Shown: one piece after another, positions 1 to 14,000 of the stretch
Layout: every line of letters begins with the position of its first letter
Position numbering within the stretch: the first letter of the stretch is position 1
NCBI GenBank assembly: GCA_034336665.1
Contig: CM067568.1
Coordinates: forward strand, 44,992,770-45,056,769
From: Luscinia megarhynchos
Taxonomy: Eukaryota > Chordata > Aves > Passeriformes > Turdidae
Direction: 5' to 3'
Length of the DNA stretch: 64,000 nucleotides
Made by a program: the position numbers and the translations under genes
Notes under the pieces: model-generated
Told to the model about the DNA's origin: nothing
The model's database searches: none
Seen by the model: the letters and a program-made list of their open reading frames with translations, nothing else

Positions 1-3000
1 CCAAACTGGAAAATAATTTTGTCACTTCTTTTTAGAAGCTTCACTATGGCAGAGAAAGTAAATATTGGTATCGTATTATACAAAAAGAAACATGGAAATG
101 CTAAACTGGTTAAGTTTTTGCATCTTTGTAACTAATGGCTCCAATGTACATCTAGTGGGAATACTGAGGTTTACTTCTTTATTACAAGGCATAAAAACAA
201 CTTCTTCCATTATTCCATGACCCAGATACTAGATTTTAAAGAGACTGGTACGATATTTCATCCAGTGGCTTTACTAGCCTACGCTTGGACTAACTGTCCC
301 TGGCACCCTCAGGGGAGAGAAGCTGAAATCTGACTCCATTTACCAGCACTCAATTTGAGGGATGCTGGCCTTGAATCCAGTAGTTGTTAATAGTCTTGGT
401 TTCAGATGTTCATAGCTTGACAGGCTGTTTCTGCTTATTTGCCTCAGGCTGAAAATTTCTCCTTTCAAATTTCAGCTAAAACAGCTTTAAAAAATGAGGC
501 AATAACCCTAAAATACCAAACCAAGAATACTGATCTATGCTGATGATACATATAATAAAACACAGTGATTACTGTGTATATTTCAGTTTAAGATGTGACT
601 GGCCTTGCAAAGTACTACTGCATGAAATGAAAATTCTTTATTAGCACTGAGGGATCCCCTAATTTACTTGCATCATGGTCATTCCATTTTAAAAAAGTAG
701 GATTTTTTTACATAACAGTTTCTCCAGAGTTAAAATGTTTTTGCAGTGGGATTCTTGTGTCATATCCAGAAACAGCAAAGCAGCCCTACTGAATACTTGG
801 AAAGAATCCCACCTTTTGACAGACAAAAGAGCTATACTTGCGCTGAAATCCTAAGCCTCCTGTCAGTAGTCCATGAGTACAAGACTGAGCTCCAGTTTTC
901 CTTTCAGGTGAACTTTGGGAGCAATGGAGGGTTAAACTTGGTTGTGTATTTGACATAAGAGCAGATCTACCTTCAGCAGAATGGTCCAGGCAAGGTGGGC
1001 TGGTTGCATTGCCTCCATCACACAGCAGTATCACATGGCTTTGTGGGTGGCTGTTAAAGGACAGAGTTCTGGTTCTGTCAGCCTTACAGGCAGATTGGAA
1101 TTACAGATAGTTGGAAATATATAGGCTACATCTGTACCAGGAAATAAAACAGATTAGGACTCATTCTGTAGGTGTCAGGGAAGTAGTGTGACATAGCATG
1201 GTGCAGCTAAATTCTTTTCAGAACTGCCTCCTGGATTTGTTGAGACAACATACCATTACTGAGCTATGCTAGCCTCCAGCTTGTACAAAGACACTGCCTG
1301 GAAGAATACTGGTCAGGGATCCAGCCAGTCCTGGAAGCATGCCAGCAGTCAGGAGTATGGATAGTCAGGTGCCAGCACTGAGATTATGCCTTTGTGCTGT
1401 TTAAATCACTATACAGACTGTCACAGAGTCAGATGAGGAAGGAAATTTGGCTCGAACCTGCTGCCAAAGCAGCATGAGAAAGTCCAGGAAGAATGATGGG
1501 CTTAGACTCAGTGAGAGTACAGACTGATCTGTAAGAGATTTTTTGTTAGTTTGGGGAAGTAAAACCACCCTTGGTATGTGAACTGTGCTTTTAGAAGTGC
1601 AGTTTAACTGACTGAAAGTGTTACTTGCATTTAAATACATTTTTATGTATGCTGCCACGCTGAAAAACCCTACTGTTTGTATGATGAGCATACAATAAAT
1701 TAGCCCTCTGGTATTAAAAGGAAAAATATTTGATGTTTAAATGATTAAAAGCTATGGGGCAGTGCAGAGCTACTCGTGCTCCATAGTGCAAATAGCTTTT
1801 GTTTTTTAAGCAGCATTTTCATATTCATGTGCACAATAAGAGCATCCTGACAGGTCAGTCAGCCAACAGTTCAGTGTTTGGGTTGAGCATGTGCTGCGAA
1901 TTTGGAAATATGGAGTAACACCACTCTAAAGATAGATATCCCTTCTCTACCCCACAACACAACTGTTCAAAAATATGTGTATTTACTTGCCATTCCTAAT
2001 TGTGAAAAGAGGGAGGAAAAAAATGCTATGGGAAATTCCCACATGGAATGATATTGTTGAATTTCATTAAAGGAAAAAATGTCACAGCATTTTTTTTTGT
2101 TCTAAAGGAGGTGGTGTGCCAAGCTGGTTTGAAGGCTGAGGTGAAATTGAAATCTCAGTGTACAGACTTCTGAGAGGAAATGAGAGAAAAAGAAGGACAA
2201 TATGAGTGCTAGAGCTGCATACTTCCAGGGTGCTGGGGCCTCACAGTTTTGAGGGATTTGATTTACTTTCTTTCTGAAGTTAAGCTGCTTATAGAAATTG
2301 TGGTTTCTATGGAGCTAAAGTTAAAGGTGTTTGGTGCTTTCTTATGGTCATTGAATTGTTACAGAAATAGGTGTTATTTTCAAAGGATAAATTTTGGAAA
2401 GCCAGATGATACAAAATGTTCCTCTTAATCACTCCCTGGAGAACATTTGAACAGCAGGGGAAAAGATCAAATTTTGGAAACCACAAAATGAATTTAGAGA
2501 AGGACTCACTGTGAAAGACAAACATGACATGAAACAGCTTTTGTGTGAGATTTTAGTGTAGTATCAGTTCTAGTTTTTAGTTTGCATGACTTCTCTGTGA
2601 TTTTTATCTTTTGCTTAAACTGAATCTTTAATTGAACATTCTGTGCGTGATAACTGTCAGAAAAGTAGATTGGGGAGGTATATTTGCTGTTTAAAGTATT
2701 TTTTACGAAACTGCTCTGGGCAACAGTTTTATCTCTCTAAAACCACTTAATGTTTTTACCATGAAAGGAGAAGTTATGCTAAGCATCCAAGTCTAATAAT
2801 TCTCTTAACGGAAGTGGTACAGCTCTGTCAGGAAGTGGATCATTTCTTGAAAGAGTGTATTTAAGTGTTAAGCTTGTAGAGTCCTGATTCAGTTAGTATT
2901 AATTTCTTCACTGAAGTAATTTGTTTATTTTTTTTCTTCAGTCACTGTACAGTTGCAACTACCATTATTACAGGCAGCCTTTTCAAAAGTTTAATTACTA

Positions 3001-5581
3001 AAAGTCTACGTAGTTATAAAAGAGAAAAAAAAATTGTCATATTGCTGAGTTTCTAATGAGGAAAAGGAATGAATGCTGTCCATAGGGGAAAGAAAGCAGC
3101 ACTAGCCATTGAAACAGAAATAGGGGTTTATTTCACTTTTTGAGCTGCTAAAGCTGCTTAAGGGAGGCAGAAATGGAGTTTCTGTTTAATAAAAAGAATT
3201 GACTTTTGGATCCTAATCCTCACTCACAATAGTTTGAATTTTTTTTCAGATTTGTTGGAGGGAACACAGAGGACTGTTCTACACAATGTTGTCGTTAAAC
3301 CTCAGGAATACTCGCTGAGTAAACTCTTAAGTCCTTTTCAAAAGACCTGCATGTGTATTCTCACTATTTTGAAATTTTACTGTCAACTTTGGAGAGGGAG
3401 ACTTTAGAAAGGAGAAGTTAATCAAGGTGAAAAGCTAGTGATGATGAAATTCAATCTTTTAACTAATCATGAAGACCGTGAATGCATTCTGATAGTTGCA
3501 GAAGTTACGGTTCTGTTTTCCTACCCCAGAGAAGGAAGCATAAACATGAGAAAGTGTTTAAATTGCAGAACATAAAGCTGTGCATTGTAATTCTTAAAGA
3601 GGGCCTGCAGAAAAAGAGTGAAGTACCACATAAAACGAAGTGGGGAGGACGATTTTTGAAAAGCATAAATGAAAAATAATAAATTAATTTCCAGAAGTTT
3701 TCTTCTAATTATATATTTTAAAGTATTGCATCTGTTGAATTACCACACAGCAAAAGGAGATTTAATGAAGTGAACAATTATTAGAGAAGTTCCTTTCCCT
3801 TTATATTGAGAAAAGTTGTATGATTATTGATTTTGAGCCTGTTATTTTAAATTTAAAAAGATGTCTCCATGAATCAAAATAACAGAAGAGAAAATCTGAA
3901 AACAAATGGATAAAATAAAATTTTCAAACTCAGTTGCTTTATCTCCTGGAGTTTGAAAGGATCTTAGAGCTCCTCAGAAAAATGACAAAAACACCTATTA
4001 GTTTCAAGTACTATATCAGGTGACTGGAAGGCACCTCTTAACATAGAGCATTATAATATTTTATAATATAATACAAAATTATTTAATATAAGAAGTATTA
4101 CAACTAAAAAATCTTTAAAAGAACCAGGGAAATGTTTTGATGAAAGATTTTAAAGATTAGCCTTAGTTTTAAAGAAAAAAAAAGAAACTAACATGTATTA
4201 GAAAGTCAGTAAAAAAATACGTTTCCATGAACGTGGCCTAGAGACAAAATACTATTGTGAAAAATCAAGTAGCAAAAACTATGATAGTGAATTCCAAATT
4301 TTCAATACGTCCAAAAGATGGGGATTTTTAACTTTACCTGCATAATTGGTACTGGCACTGTAAATTGTGTGATCTGGGACTAGAGCTAACTGGTATTGAA
4401 GCAATTCTATAATTTCATTACTGTTTTTCATCCCATACTGATTTATTTAGATCCAGGATGCAAACTAGGGTATCTTTAGCTCACTATTGCTGTCTCCAAT
4501 GCTGGCTAGGAGCAGCTGCATAGTGTCATGACAGTCTGTGGTTTAACAGTGCAGTCCCTGAATAAAGACTTCTATTTGTTTGCTTTGACTTTACCATTTG
4601 CTAATTTCATCTCATGACCCGTAATGATTTAGTTGCAGAAGAGTGTGAAGAATTGTTTCCTTTTATTTCCTCCATGATTTTGTTGCATCTGTCCCTATTT
4701 CATAGGCGAACCCATACGAAGCATATAGGTTCATATGAAGCAGTAGTTTCACAACCTAAAAATATCTAGTAAAATATGTACTGTAGGTAGTCTGCTGTAG
4801 AGGTTATGCACCAGGCACTTGGAGCTCTTTGAGCTTTCAATAATCCATGCACAGCCTCATTTATTTTGTTTTTTTTAAGTAAAGGACTTCTAGGGGAAAC
4901 CTAGATTATTTAAATGTTAGAACACTCAGTTTTAATACTTCTTTTTTAATGTGAAGTGTTTGCTGTGACAGTCTTTGAAGAGGATGTCAAACTCCAGTAG
5001 GTCAGAAGGCATTTTAGACTCCTTTTGTAAATTCCTTGGGATTTGCATTTTCTCTGAAGTGTTAAAGACTTCTATGCAAATAAGTGCCCCATTAAGCAAT
5101 TTTCCTTTGGCTGTCATTTATTAAGCCCGGCTAAGAGTGAGGTTTGGCATCCTCCTTACAACATGTCACATTCAAGCTTACTTTTCTGTTGTGACAGCTT
5201 GGTAATGTATTGATAGGGAACACAATAGCAATGCAGATTATTGACATTGTAAATAACTCCATTAACTCTGAGGTATTTCAACCCCCTCCCACCTGAGGAT
5301 TTTTGAGCCTTTATGAAGATTTTTATGAGTAACATCTCTCTCCATTTTTAAAAAAACACATTCCTCTTCAACTAGATTTTATTCCAGACCTAACACAGAT
5401 TACAGAAAATTATTTGCTTCCCATTTACACATTCAGTGTTGCCTTCCTGCCACTCTTGTTAGATGCATCTTCAAACTGGAAGTCAGATGAGGCAAATGCC
5501 ACAGATTCTTAGAATTACTTGTAATATGCAGAGAAGTTTTTTTTTTTTATTAAATCTTATAAAACTTGTTCTCTGAGTAAC
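1..5581. other. Gene-free AT-rich stretch (left edge)
   Basis: No exon, RNA gene or repeat family could be recognised. Open frames are short (under 100 codons) without codon bias or known motifs. By position it is probably DGLUCY intron or upstream DNA; no CpG-rich promoter is visible here. Confidence 0.6.
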
Positions 5582-6161
5582 TGCCTTGCTTTAACACCAG
5601 CCAAGCCCAACCAACTGCTCATTCACTGCTCCACCAGCAGGATCAGGGAGAGAATTGGAAAGATAAAAGCTGGAAAACTCATGGATTAAGACAGTTCAAT
5701 AGAGAAAGCAGAAGCCACACACACAAGTAAAGCAGAACACGAATTAATTCACTGCCTTCCATGGACAGGCAGGTGTTCAGCCATCTCCAGGAGAGCAGGG
5801 CCCTGTCACATGTAATGGTGACTTGGGAAGATGAAATCTGTCATTCCAAATGTGTCCTCCCTTCCTCCTTCTTTCACCCACTTTATATACTAAGCATCAT
5901 GCCATATGGTCTGGAATATCTCTTTGGTCAGTTTGTGTCACTTGTCCTTTGCTGTGTCCCCCTAACCTCCCATGCTCTTCTAATTTCTTTGCCATGGTGA
6001 CAGTAGGAAGAGCAAAAAAGGCCTTAGCTCTGTGCAAGCCCTGCTGACAATAACCATAACATCTCTATTGTCATCACTGTGTTTTCAGCCAAATCCAAAA
6101 CACAGCCCCATACCAGCAGCAGTGAAGAAAATTAACTCTACCCCAGCCAAAACCAGTTGTA
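5582..6161. mobile_element. Solo LTR of an avian endogenous retrovirus
   Basis: About 580 bp matching, from memory, a common bird LTR: a start TTTAACACCAGCC, a block GACAGGCAGGTGTTCAGCCA, then TCATGCCATATGGTCTGGAA, a stretch ending CCTTAGCTCTGTGCAAGCCC, and an end CTACCCCAGCCAAAACCAG. No internal retroviral genes flank it, so it is a solo LTR left by recombination. Open frames within it are incidental. Ends are approximate; orientation of the ancestral element was not settled. Confidence 0.8.
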
Positions 6162-9100
6162 AGGCCCCAAACAACTCAATGAAACTTTAACAGGGCTTAT
6201 GGTTGCTCATGTACTTTGAGTTAGATTCATGGGAGAAATAATGACAAGATTTCTCAAGAGATCAACAAAAAAGTCTTTACTGGCAACTCTAGAAAATCAA
6301 AGAACTTTGGCAAAAGGTTTAGAGCAGCATTCAGGCAACATAAAATGCTTCACAAATTATTAACTTCACCCACCTAACTTAGCAAACTCAAAGCCCACCC
6401 AATTTTAAGTTACTCGGAATTCTAACAAGAAAAAGAATCAGAAAAAGTGAGAAAAGACACTGAAAAGAATAAATATAGCTACCAGCTCCTGGGCTCCAGC
6501 AGTGTTCAACTAATAGAAGAGGTCAAGATGTACTTATCTCATGTTTGTCCTTAAATACCCCTTGGCCTTCCTGGGCCCTTCCCCCAGGTGGGACTTCCAG
6601 TCAATTGGCCACTCAGGAGCTGGGCTGGGAGCTCCAGGGGCAGGTGTGGAGCATTGCCTCCGTGTGTCAGGGACTGGTGGCCACTGCAGGGCTGGCATAC
6701 GGGCCCAGGGGGTGTATGGGGCAGGGCATTGCCTCGCCAGGGAAAGAAAGGCCTGACCTGCCTCTTCCATACACATGTGAAAGGTTTCGAGCCAGCAATC
6801 CTTCCAGTCTCTCACACCAGCACAGAAACATGTATCTATAATGTGGTGTGGCCTTGTAATACCTTCCTGCTCAAGAATTTGGTTTTGGCAGTCATGAGTT
6901 GTGAGATGCTTGCCATTATTTTCCTGCTTCTTTAGATAACAAATCGATTAAACTGTTCCACTGTGTGACAGTATTTTTCTTTAGAAAACTGTGATTAGTG
7001 AAGGTACTGGTTTGGTTTATGCATAAGATAAAATAATTACTTTTGGATAACAAGTACCAAAACAACAGAATTATAAATCATTTGAGTTTGGACAGGAACC
7101 CAGTGCAGTCCCTGAACATTAACCTTTGATGGATATATAAGGAGGAGATGGAGAGGATTTCTGAAGAAATCATCAGAGTCTCACTACTTTGACAAGCAGC
7201 AAGTGTTAATCCCTTATTTAATCTTGTGTCTCAAGGCAGACCATACCCGTGTTTTCTGTAGCCTTTTATGTATCCTTTCTGACTCCGGATATGCCATGTA
7301 AAAGTAATCATGCCTCTTCTAAGACAACGTTTGCCTAATCTTTCCAGTGCCTCTCTTTGTCTGCAGAAGTAAATGCCTTCACACCACCCCCACACCCCAG
7401 GAGAGCAGCCTTCCCCCCACTCCCTGCCTCTGCTACGGTAGCAGCGACATGCATTTGCCTTCAACTACAGAGTTAAGGATGTCGTTGTCACAGCTGAAGG
7501 TGACGTTAAGTGTCTCTCACATCATCCTGTCTCTTCCTATTATTGCTTTTGCCCCTCTATTGAAGCTTCACAGTGCATCCTCTTAGGTACTGAAGCTTTG
7601 AGTTACAGTTTAATCTCGTTTGGCCTTATTGATTTGGTTGTTCTGTTTGGTTTTGTAAACTTTATTCATGTTGGGATTCTTAAATGTGACTAATATAAAA
7701 GTCATATACTCTTATTAAACCAGAGCCTTTTCTAGAATAACCATAAAACCAAAATATTTAAAGTTTGCCTATCCATTTTATTAATAATCATACCATCTCT
7801 TGTTTGTGGAATGTTCATTGCTAATCTTCATCTATTTACTTTGGAGAAAGTAAATACAGAAACTTATCTCTTGTCTTCCTGATTTTTTGCTTGTCTTACA
7901 TCTACCTACTAAGATATTAATGCAATAAATATTCCAGCCATCAAATTACCTCCAATATTCATAAGTTGTTTCAAGAAGCCATGAGTGTATTCTGATTTAT
8001 TACAAAAATATCTAATGAATTAATTATAAGTGTTATCTTATAGGTGGTATCAAGGCTGTTTTCAGCAGAAGTTTCAATCTCTAATTTAAAACATACAACT
8101 TTACCAACAGGACAAGTGTTCAGTGCAGATAAGAGATTACATCACAGTGGAATGATACTGGAGAGCCCTTGCTATAGCTGGACAAAATACAGATTTTGTG
8201 CTGAGCAAGATGCAGACTCAGAACAAAAAGCTGCCCCCCAAATTTCTTATTAATGTGATATGATGAAAGCCCTCAGAAAACAACTGTAAACTGGGATAAC
8301 TTGCTTTGAATTACAACAGTAACTTTGACTTTTTCACTGAAGCTGATCAATACTATAAAGGTCAGAAATTGATTGTCCATCAGACATATGTGTTTATCAA
8401 GTACAAAATCAGCCATCTCTAAGTGTGGTATCCTCTCTATTCCTTTTTATTTTTAAGAAATACATTTGAGATGCTTGACTTCTGCAGACCTCATGAACCC
8501 AAGGTCACTGATGTTAGATGCATTTCTGTTAATATGCTTAGCTATTTTTAATATACATAGTTTATATCCTAAACAATGCCCACTTAATGCACTTTATTTC
8601 ATGTATTTTCTTTTGAACTCTTAATAACCATGGAAAAAGTCACATACTGATCATTCTATTACTTTAATTATAAGTTACACATTTAGGACTTTTATTCTCT
8701 TAAATTTATTCAGACTTGAAATAACTTTAATTTGGAAACAGTTTGCTTAATGTTATCAACCATGGAATGAATACATATATATTACAGATATAGATATAGA
8801 TATAGATACAGATACAGATATATAGATACACTTTTTTTTGCCTAGATTTTGAAACCAAGTACAGATCAGAGTACTTTCCTCCTTCAAAAGGAGTGGAAAA
8901 TATTGTGTAATATTGTCTAAACTGAGGCTGGATCTACTCAGCATGCTTGCTTTTTAAACTTTCCACTAAATGCGGGGAGGGGGAAGCATGTTTATTGTTT
9001 TTTGATGCAAAGGACACAAATTTGCTTATTTTTATGTATGATACCTTATTCTTTTATATGCCTTCTGGTAAATTGTATCTTTGATGTCTAGCAAGAAAGT

Positions 9101-10830
9101 CTCACTTCTTTCCAGTCTTGTATTTTAATGTTTAATGTGAGTTTACATTACTTCTGACAGTTTTCCCATGGACACAAAGATTGTATATTTCATATATCTG
9201 CAGTCTCAAGTGCTTAATAGATTCAAAATCAGCCTTGTATAGCAAGCTTTCTATGTCAAACTCAGTTAATTTATAAAGACAAGTGATATGAGAACAGAAA
9301 AGAAATTTCCATTAGGGAAAATCTGTCAGTAGAGAATGGAGTTTGAAAGTCATTAGGTACCATCATCTCTTCAAGTGTTGGTAGTAGTAACTTTTTTTTT
9401 TTAATATCAGTCTCCTACTGCTCCATCAGTCTGACTAGAAATCACAGCAGTTTCTAGTAACTGATGCCTGTTTGGCTTCCTGTTACCTGATTAAAATCCT
9501 CTCTTTTCAATCTGTAATGTGAAACACCTTGGTCCTGTATTCAATCACAATGTTCTTCTATTTTTGCATATTATTAAAAACACTTCCTGGTAGTTAGGAT
9601 ACAGCAGTAATAAAATACACCTTGCTCTATATGATTTTTGTTTGCTTATGTTTCCAAGTAGCTGAACAATTATCTATTCTATTTTTTTTTTTGTACAGAA
9701 ATGCTGTTCCTGTGTATACTCCATTTTCAAAATTCCAGGTGGTTCCAAAAATGTATCTTTGTACTAATTATATTAAAAGATAAGCTACCTAAATAGGCCT
9801 AGGTTTGAGCCAAACTCATTGCTCCCTTTTCTCCACAATCAAAATCACACACATTTGCCTAATCTTTTGGAGACAAACTCCACAGGCTTTCTGGTTTTTT
9901 TGGGTTTTTTTTTACAAATGTGAATGCTTTAATTGTAAATTTAGACTTGGAGCACATTAATGCAAGCTGCTGGGTGCTTTTAATTTGTCTTGTCTTTTGT
10001 CACTGCATATACTGTGTAATCTGACCCTTCTTTGGGAGGAGATACTTCTGAAAATTGCTGGAACACTCATGTAAGATGCTTATCTCAAGAGGAAATATAT
10101 TTATGGAATTGGGAGTAAAGGAATACCTGTGTTTGTAGACTGCATTCTGATACAAAGACAGTTTTGTTACTTTTAAATATATTGGCTTTGAAAGTGGAAT
10201 CCTAATGAAGCAGTCCATGCAAAATTCTTAGCAGTTGCATCTAGACAGTTTTCCAAGTAAAGTAATTTACGAGGTAGCTGGTGACATCCATATGAAACTC
10301 TGCAAGCTGCATTTATATGGGATAAAGTCCACTTGGATATCAGTTTTTATATTAACTTCTACAAACAAAGAAATGTCACTCTGTTCCAGAGTTTCTGAAC
10401 CAGAGGTCATGAAATACTGGAAGGATAAACCAGCTAGGTTTTGTGACTATTTTCTCTGCTTTTGAGCTGTTTCTTAGAGTATGCATTATTGATCACTATC
10501 AAAGTCAGGAGACTTTTGTATAGATAGATGTAGCTTTAATTCTATCTTACAAAGAACACTGTTTTAATAATATTTTGAATTATTTGGACTATATATTAAC
10601 TGTACCATGAAACTATTCAGTCTCTATGATGTAATATAAATTGAAAATCCATTTCAGAGAAGGAGGAAAATTCAGCGAGATAAAAAACTAATGCTCAAAC
10701 AAGCCAAGAGTCTTTTCTCATTTGAAAACAAAATAAACCGAAACTTAGCACACTCCCCATACTTAGGATGTGGAAAAAAGTCCAGGAACAAAAATGATTA
10801 CTCTTTAAAAGTGCCTCCTAAATAGGAATA
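6162..10830. other. Gene-free stretch with one GC-rich patch
   Basis: Mostly AT-rich and unannotatable. About 6550-6780 is GC-rich and carries overlapping open frames on both strands, as expected from composition alone. It has only a few CpGs, so it is not a convincing promoter island. Confidence 0.5.
8784..8830. repeat. AGATAT-type microsatellite
   Basis: A run of roughly seven imperfect AGATAT/AGATAC units followed by AT-rich sequence. It is ordinary tandem repeat DNA and likely length-polymorphic. Confidence 0.9.
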
Positions 10831-11068
10831 TCAGAGAATGGTTTGGGTTGGAAGGGACCTGGAAAATCATCTAGTTCCAATCCCTCTGACATGGGCAGGG
10901 ACACCTTCCACTAGACCAATTTTCTCAAAGCCCCTTTCAAACTGGCCTTGAGCAACCTGGGCAACCTGGGTCAGTGCTACACCACCCTCTCAGGAAAGAA
11001 TTTCTTCTCAATATTTAACCTAACCCTACCCTCCTTCAGTTTAAAGATATAACTCTTTATCCTATCAA
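10831..11068 (-). mobile_element. CR1 LINE 3' fragment
   Basis: The + strand reads as the antisense of a CR1 3' end: AGAATGGTTTGGGTTGGAAG, then the GACATGGGCAGGGACACC and CCACTAGACCA blocks, then CAGTTTAAAGATATAACTC. About 240 bp remain, heavily truncated at the element's 5' side, as is usual for CR1. Confidence 0.9.
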
Positions 11069-14000
11069 ATTCCAAATGTGGGATATGGAATTTTAAGGTA
11101 TGTTATTACAATTTCCTATCTGGCATGTATTCAGAAACCAGGAAAAAGGATCAATGGTTGCTAAGCAGACAAAAACAGAGCTAAACCTTATTTCTGAACT
11201 GTGTGGTTCATCAGTACAAGTTATAACTTACATCAAGGTTGTTTGCTTGTGTCAGTCACATGTTTATAAAAAGTTAAGTGTATTGCTTATATTATTTTTC
11301 TGTCTTTATGCTAACTTTTCTGTCACATCTTTCTTTATATGGTTCTGCATATAGGCTATGGCTCGTATGCAAACGTATGCAGCTGAAGTACAATACAGCA
11401 AATGTTTAAGCACTTGCCTATAAAATTAGTTAATTCCCGATTCCTGCACATGACTGGACAATCAGGTCAGTGTAGCCTGATTGAACTGCCACATCATCCA
11501 GGTCTTCCATCACTCACATTGCTACTTAGCTGAGATCCTCAAAGGTTCACTGCTGTAGAGTTTCATACTTTCTCTGTACAGGCAGAGGAAGAAGAGTTAG
11601 GAATGATGTAGACATTTTCATTCAGGCCCACCACAAGGGGCTTTGACTGTTCAGGATTATAACTCATTCTTGTTCACAAGTTCTGGGATGGTGATGATTA
11701 TCATTGATTATTTATGGGGTCTGTGATGCAATCTACCAAATAAGTATGTAACGTTTGTGGTTTTCAGAGCTTGGGCATCTTTACTAGGGACAAAGCAGCA
11801 CTTTCTTCTCCAAAAGGACTGTGGTATTGTCAGCCTTGGAGTATATACCTAATTACTGATAGCACTGCTCATTGGATTCCTTCATCGTCCTGCTCTAATA
11901 AGCATTGGTCAAACACACCCTGAGCTCTTGCAGATAGAGGACAAATATGTCTGCAGGTGCCTGGCTGCACTGAACAGACCATTGAGGGTAGTTTCCAGAT
12001 TGTCATGATAACTCTAGTCACCACATAATAGCACAGTTGTCAGGTATGCATTAATGAAAGCTTAGTAATGCAGCCATAATTTGTCCATAACTTGGAAACT
12101 TTCAAGTTAGGATGGATGCTGCAAAGCAAAGTTGTCCAGTTATCTTTGATGCAAATTAACATTTATTATGGGGCAGTGTGGATGCTCCAGGACAAAATAA
12201 CAGTCCAAATGCAGACCATTTGCTATCACATAGTATAGTTGCTAACAGCAATTTACCTGTACTTACTGCTGAAAGTAGCAGTGAGGTATTCTTGGAGATC
12301 CTGCCACAGATTCATCTGATTATCCATAAAGCACTATTAAGCCTGGAGGTTTGTCAGGGGAGACGGTCTGTCCTTTTGAGCTATTCCCAGTACTTCTTGG
12401 TCTAGGAGTTGAAGGAAGCAGTGCAACAATGAAAGTATCTCTTCATCACAGGTCTATGTGGAGGCACAGGTGTTTGTTCTTGGTAGTTTGTAGAGGTACA
12501 ATTCACTGGAAGTTCCCCACACATAGTCTACTGAGACACCCACATCTCAAGCACACAACTTTGTGTAAAGACATGGTCTGAAATAATTTCTTTAGTGACC
12601 ATTGCTGAGGAGAATTGCTTGGTGAGCAGTAGTAGGTGCAGTCACAGCACCTGCTGGCAGACACGTGAACACAAAAGGAATGGCGTTATCCTGGAGGTAG
12701 TCTGAAAGACCTGACAGCAGGAACATGGCACTTTTTTTGGGAGCATGGTTCTATTTTAATGATGTGTAGGTGGCAGAACATCACTGACCTGCTTACCTTC
12801 AGGTGGAATTTCTTGGTAGGAGTGAGCACCCCATCAGCCCTGTGACCGTGCACGACGTGACTGGGTGTAACCTAGGTGGTGACATATGTTCTTATCAAAA
12901 CAAGCACCTGTGGCTGCTGCCTTGCCAACAAAGCAGTACAAATCACTATACTTTGTCCTATGGACTTCCACTTTCCTTCTGAGTGCGACTGGAAAGAAAA
13001 ATTTCCCTCACTTTAGGAGTTTTTGTCCAGCCAATGCCCATCACATTGTCTGCTATGTGCAGTGTTAGCTGGCCAGTGCTGCCATAGGGGCATGGGAGAG
13101 GCTGCCACTGGTGACCTGCAGCAAGGTCCCCCAGCATTCTGTGCATTGTTGGTGGCAGAAGAGGCCAAGATAGAGAACTAGTATCTGGACCCAGCCCAAA
13201 GAATTGTGAAGCAAGTCTAAAGATCTGTACCTCAGCATAGATTGGGAAACAATATTTAAATACCAGCCTCATGCTCTCGTGATTTTTTTCAATTTCTTGA
13301 AGTTGAGTAAGTGTCTCTTGTCATCTTACATGAAAACAACCTTTGGTGGATCATTTGCAGTCTCTTCTTGCTACTGGTGAGTATTCCTGTCAGCAAAGTC
13401 CAAGACATGAATGTAGAAGTTTTAAATCTTGATGAATTTCTTAGTCTCCTTTTAGGTGTATACTGTGTCTTGGCAAAGGTGCATGTAAATGAGGTGGCTG
13501 CTCTAAAACTTGTTAGTCATATGTATTTGTAAGGTGATGTGGCAGGAATGTGGGTATTAGGATATGGCCCAAGGGATTGGAAGGGTGTGTGAAGTCATGT
13601 GGGCTCATCCTTTGCAGGATAAAAAAGCCTGAACAACTGGGATCTTGCATAGGTTGTGCCTGTGCAAGGACAGGGCCTGATAGGAACTATTCTCTAGTCT
13701 CTGCCCATATTTCTTCACCTGAGAAACAATTTATTTTGTCCCAGAGCAGAAGCTGAGTGTAAAGTAATACCAATGCAGTGGTGGCAGCAGCATACAGTGC
13801 TGTCTGAATTGGCTGCTTTGAAACTGGTAATTGCTTTCTGTTATTTGTTCTTAGTATACTGAGAAAAACTAGATGTTGTGTGCCTATTTTTGCAAATAAA
13901 CAGGATTGCATCGAAGACACATTGATTCTCTCATCAATTTCTCATCCTGACATAGTCTGCAGGATCTCAAGTATAGGCTGGCTACTTTAAGCAGCAGACA

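Noticed and set aside
6534..6935. Four overlapping frames on both strands that might suggest a small gene
   Set aside because: High local GC content removes stop codons in several frames at once; no frame has a recognisable motif.
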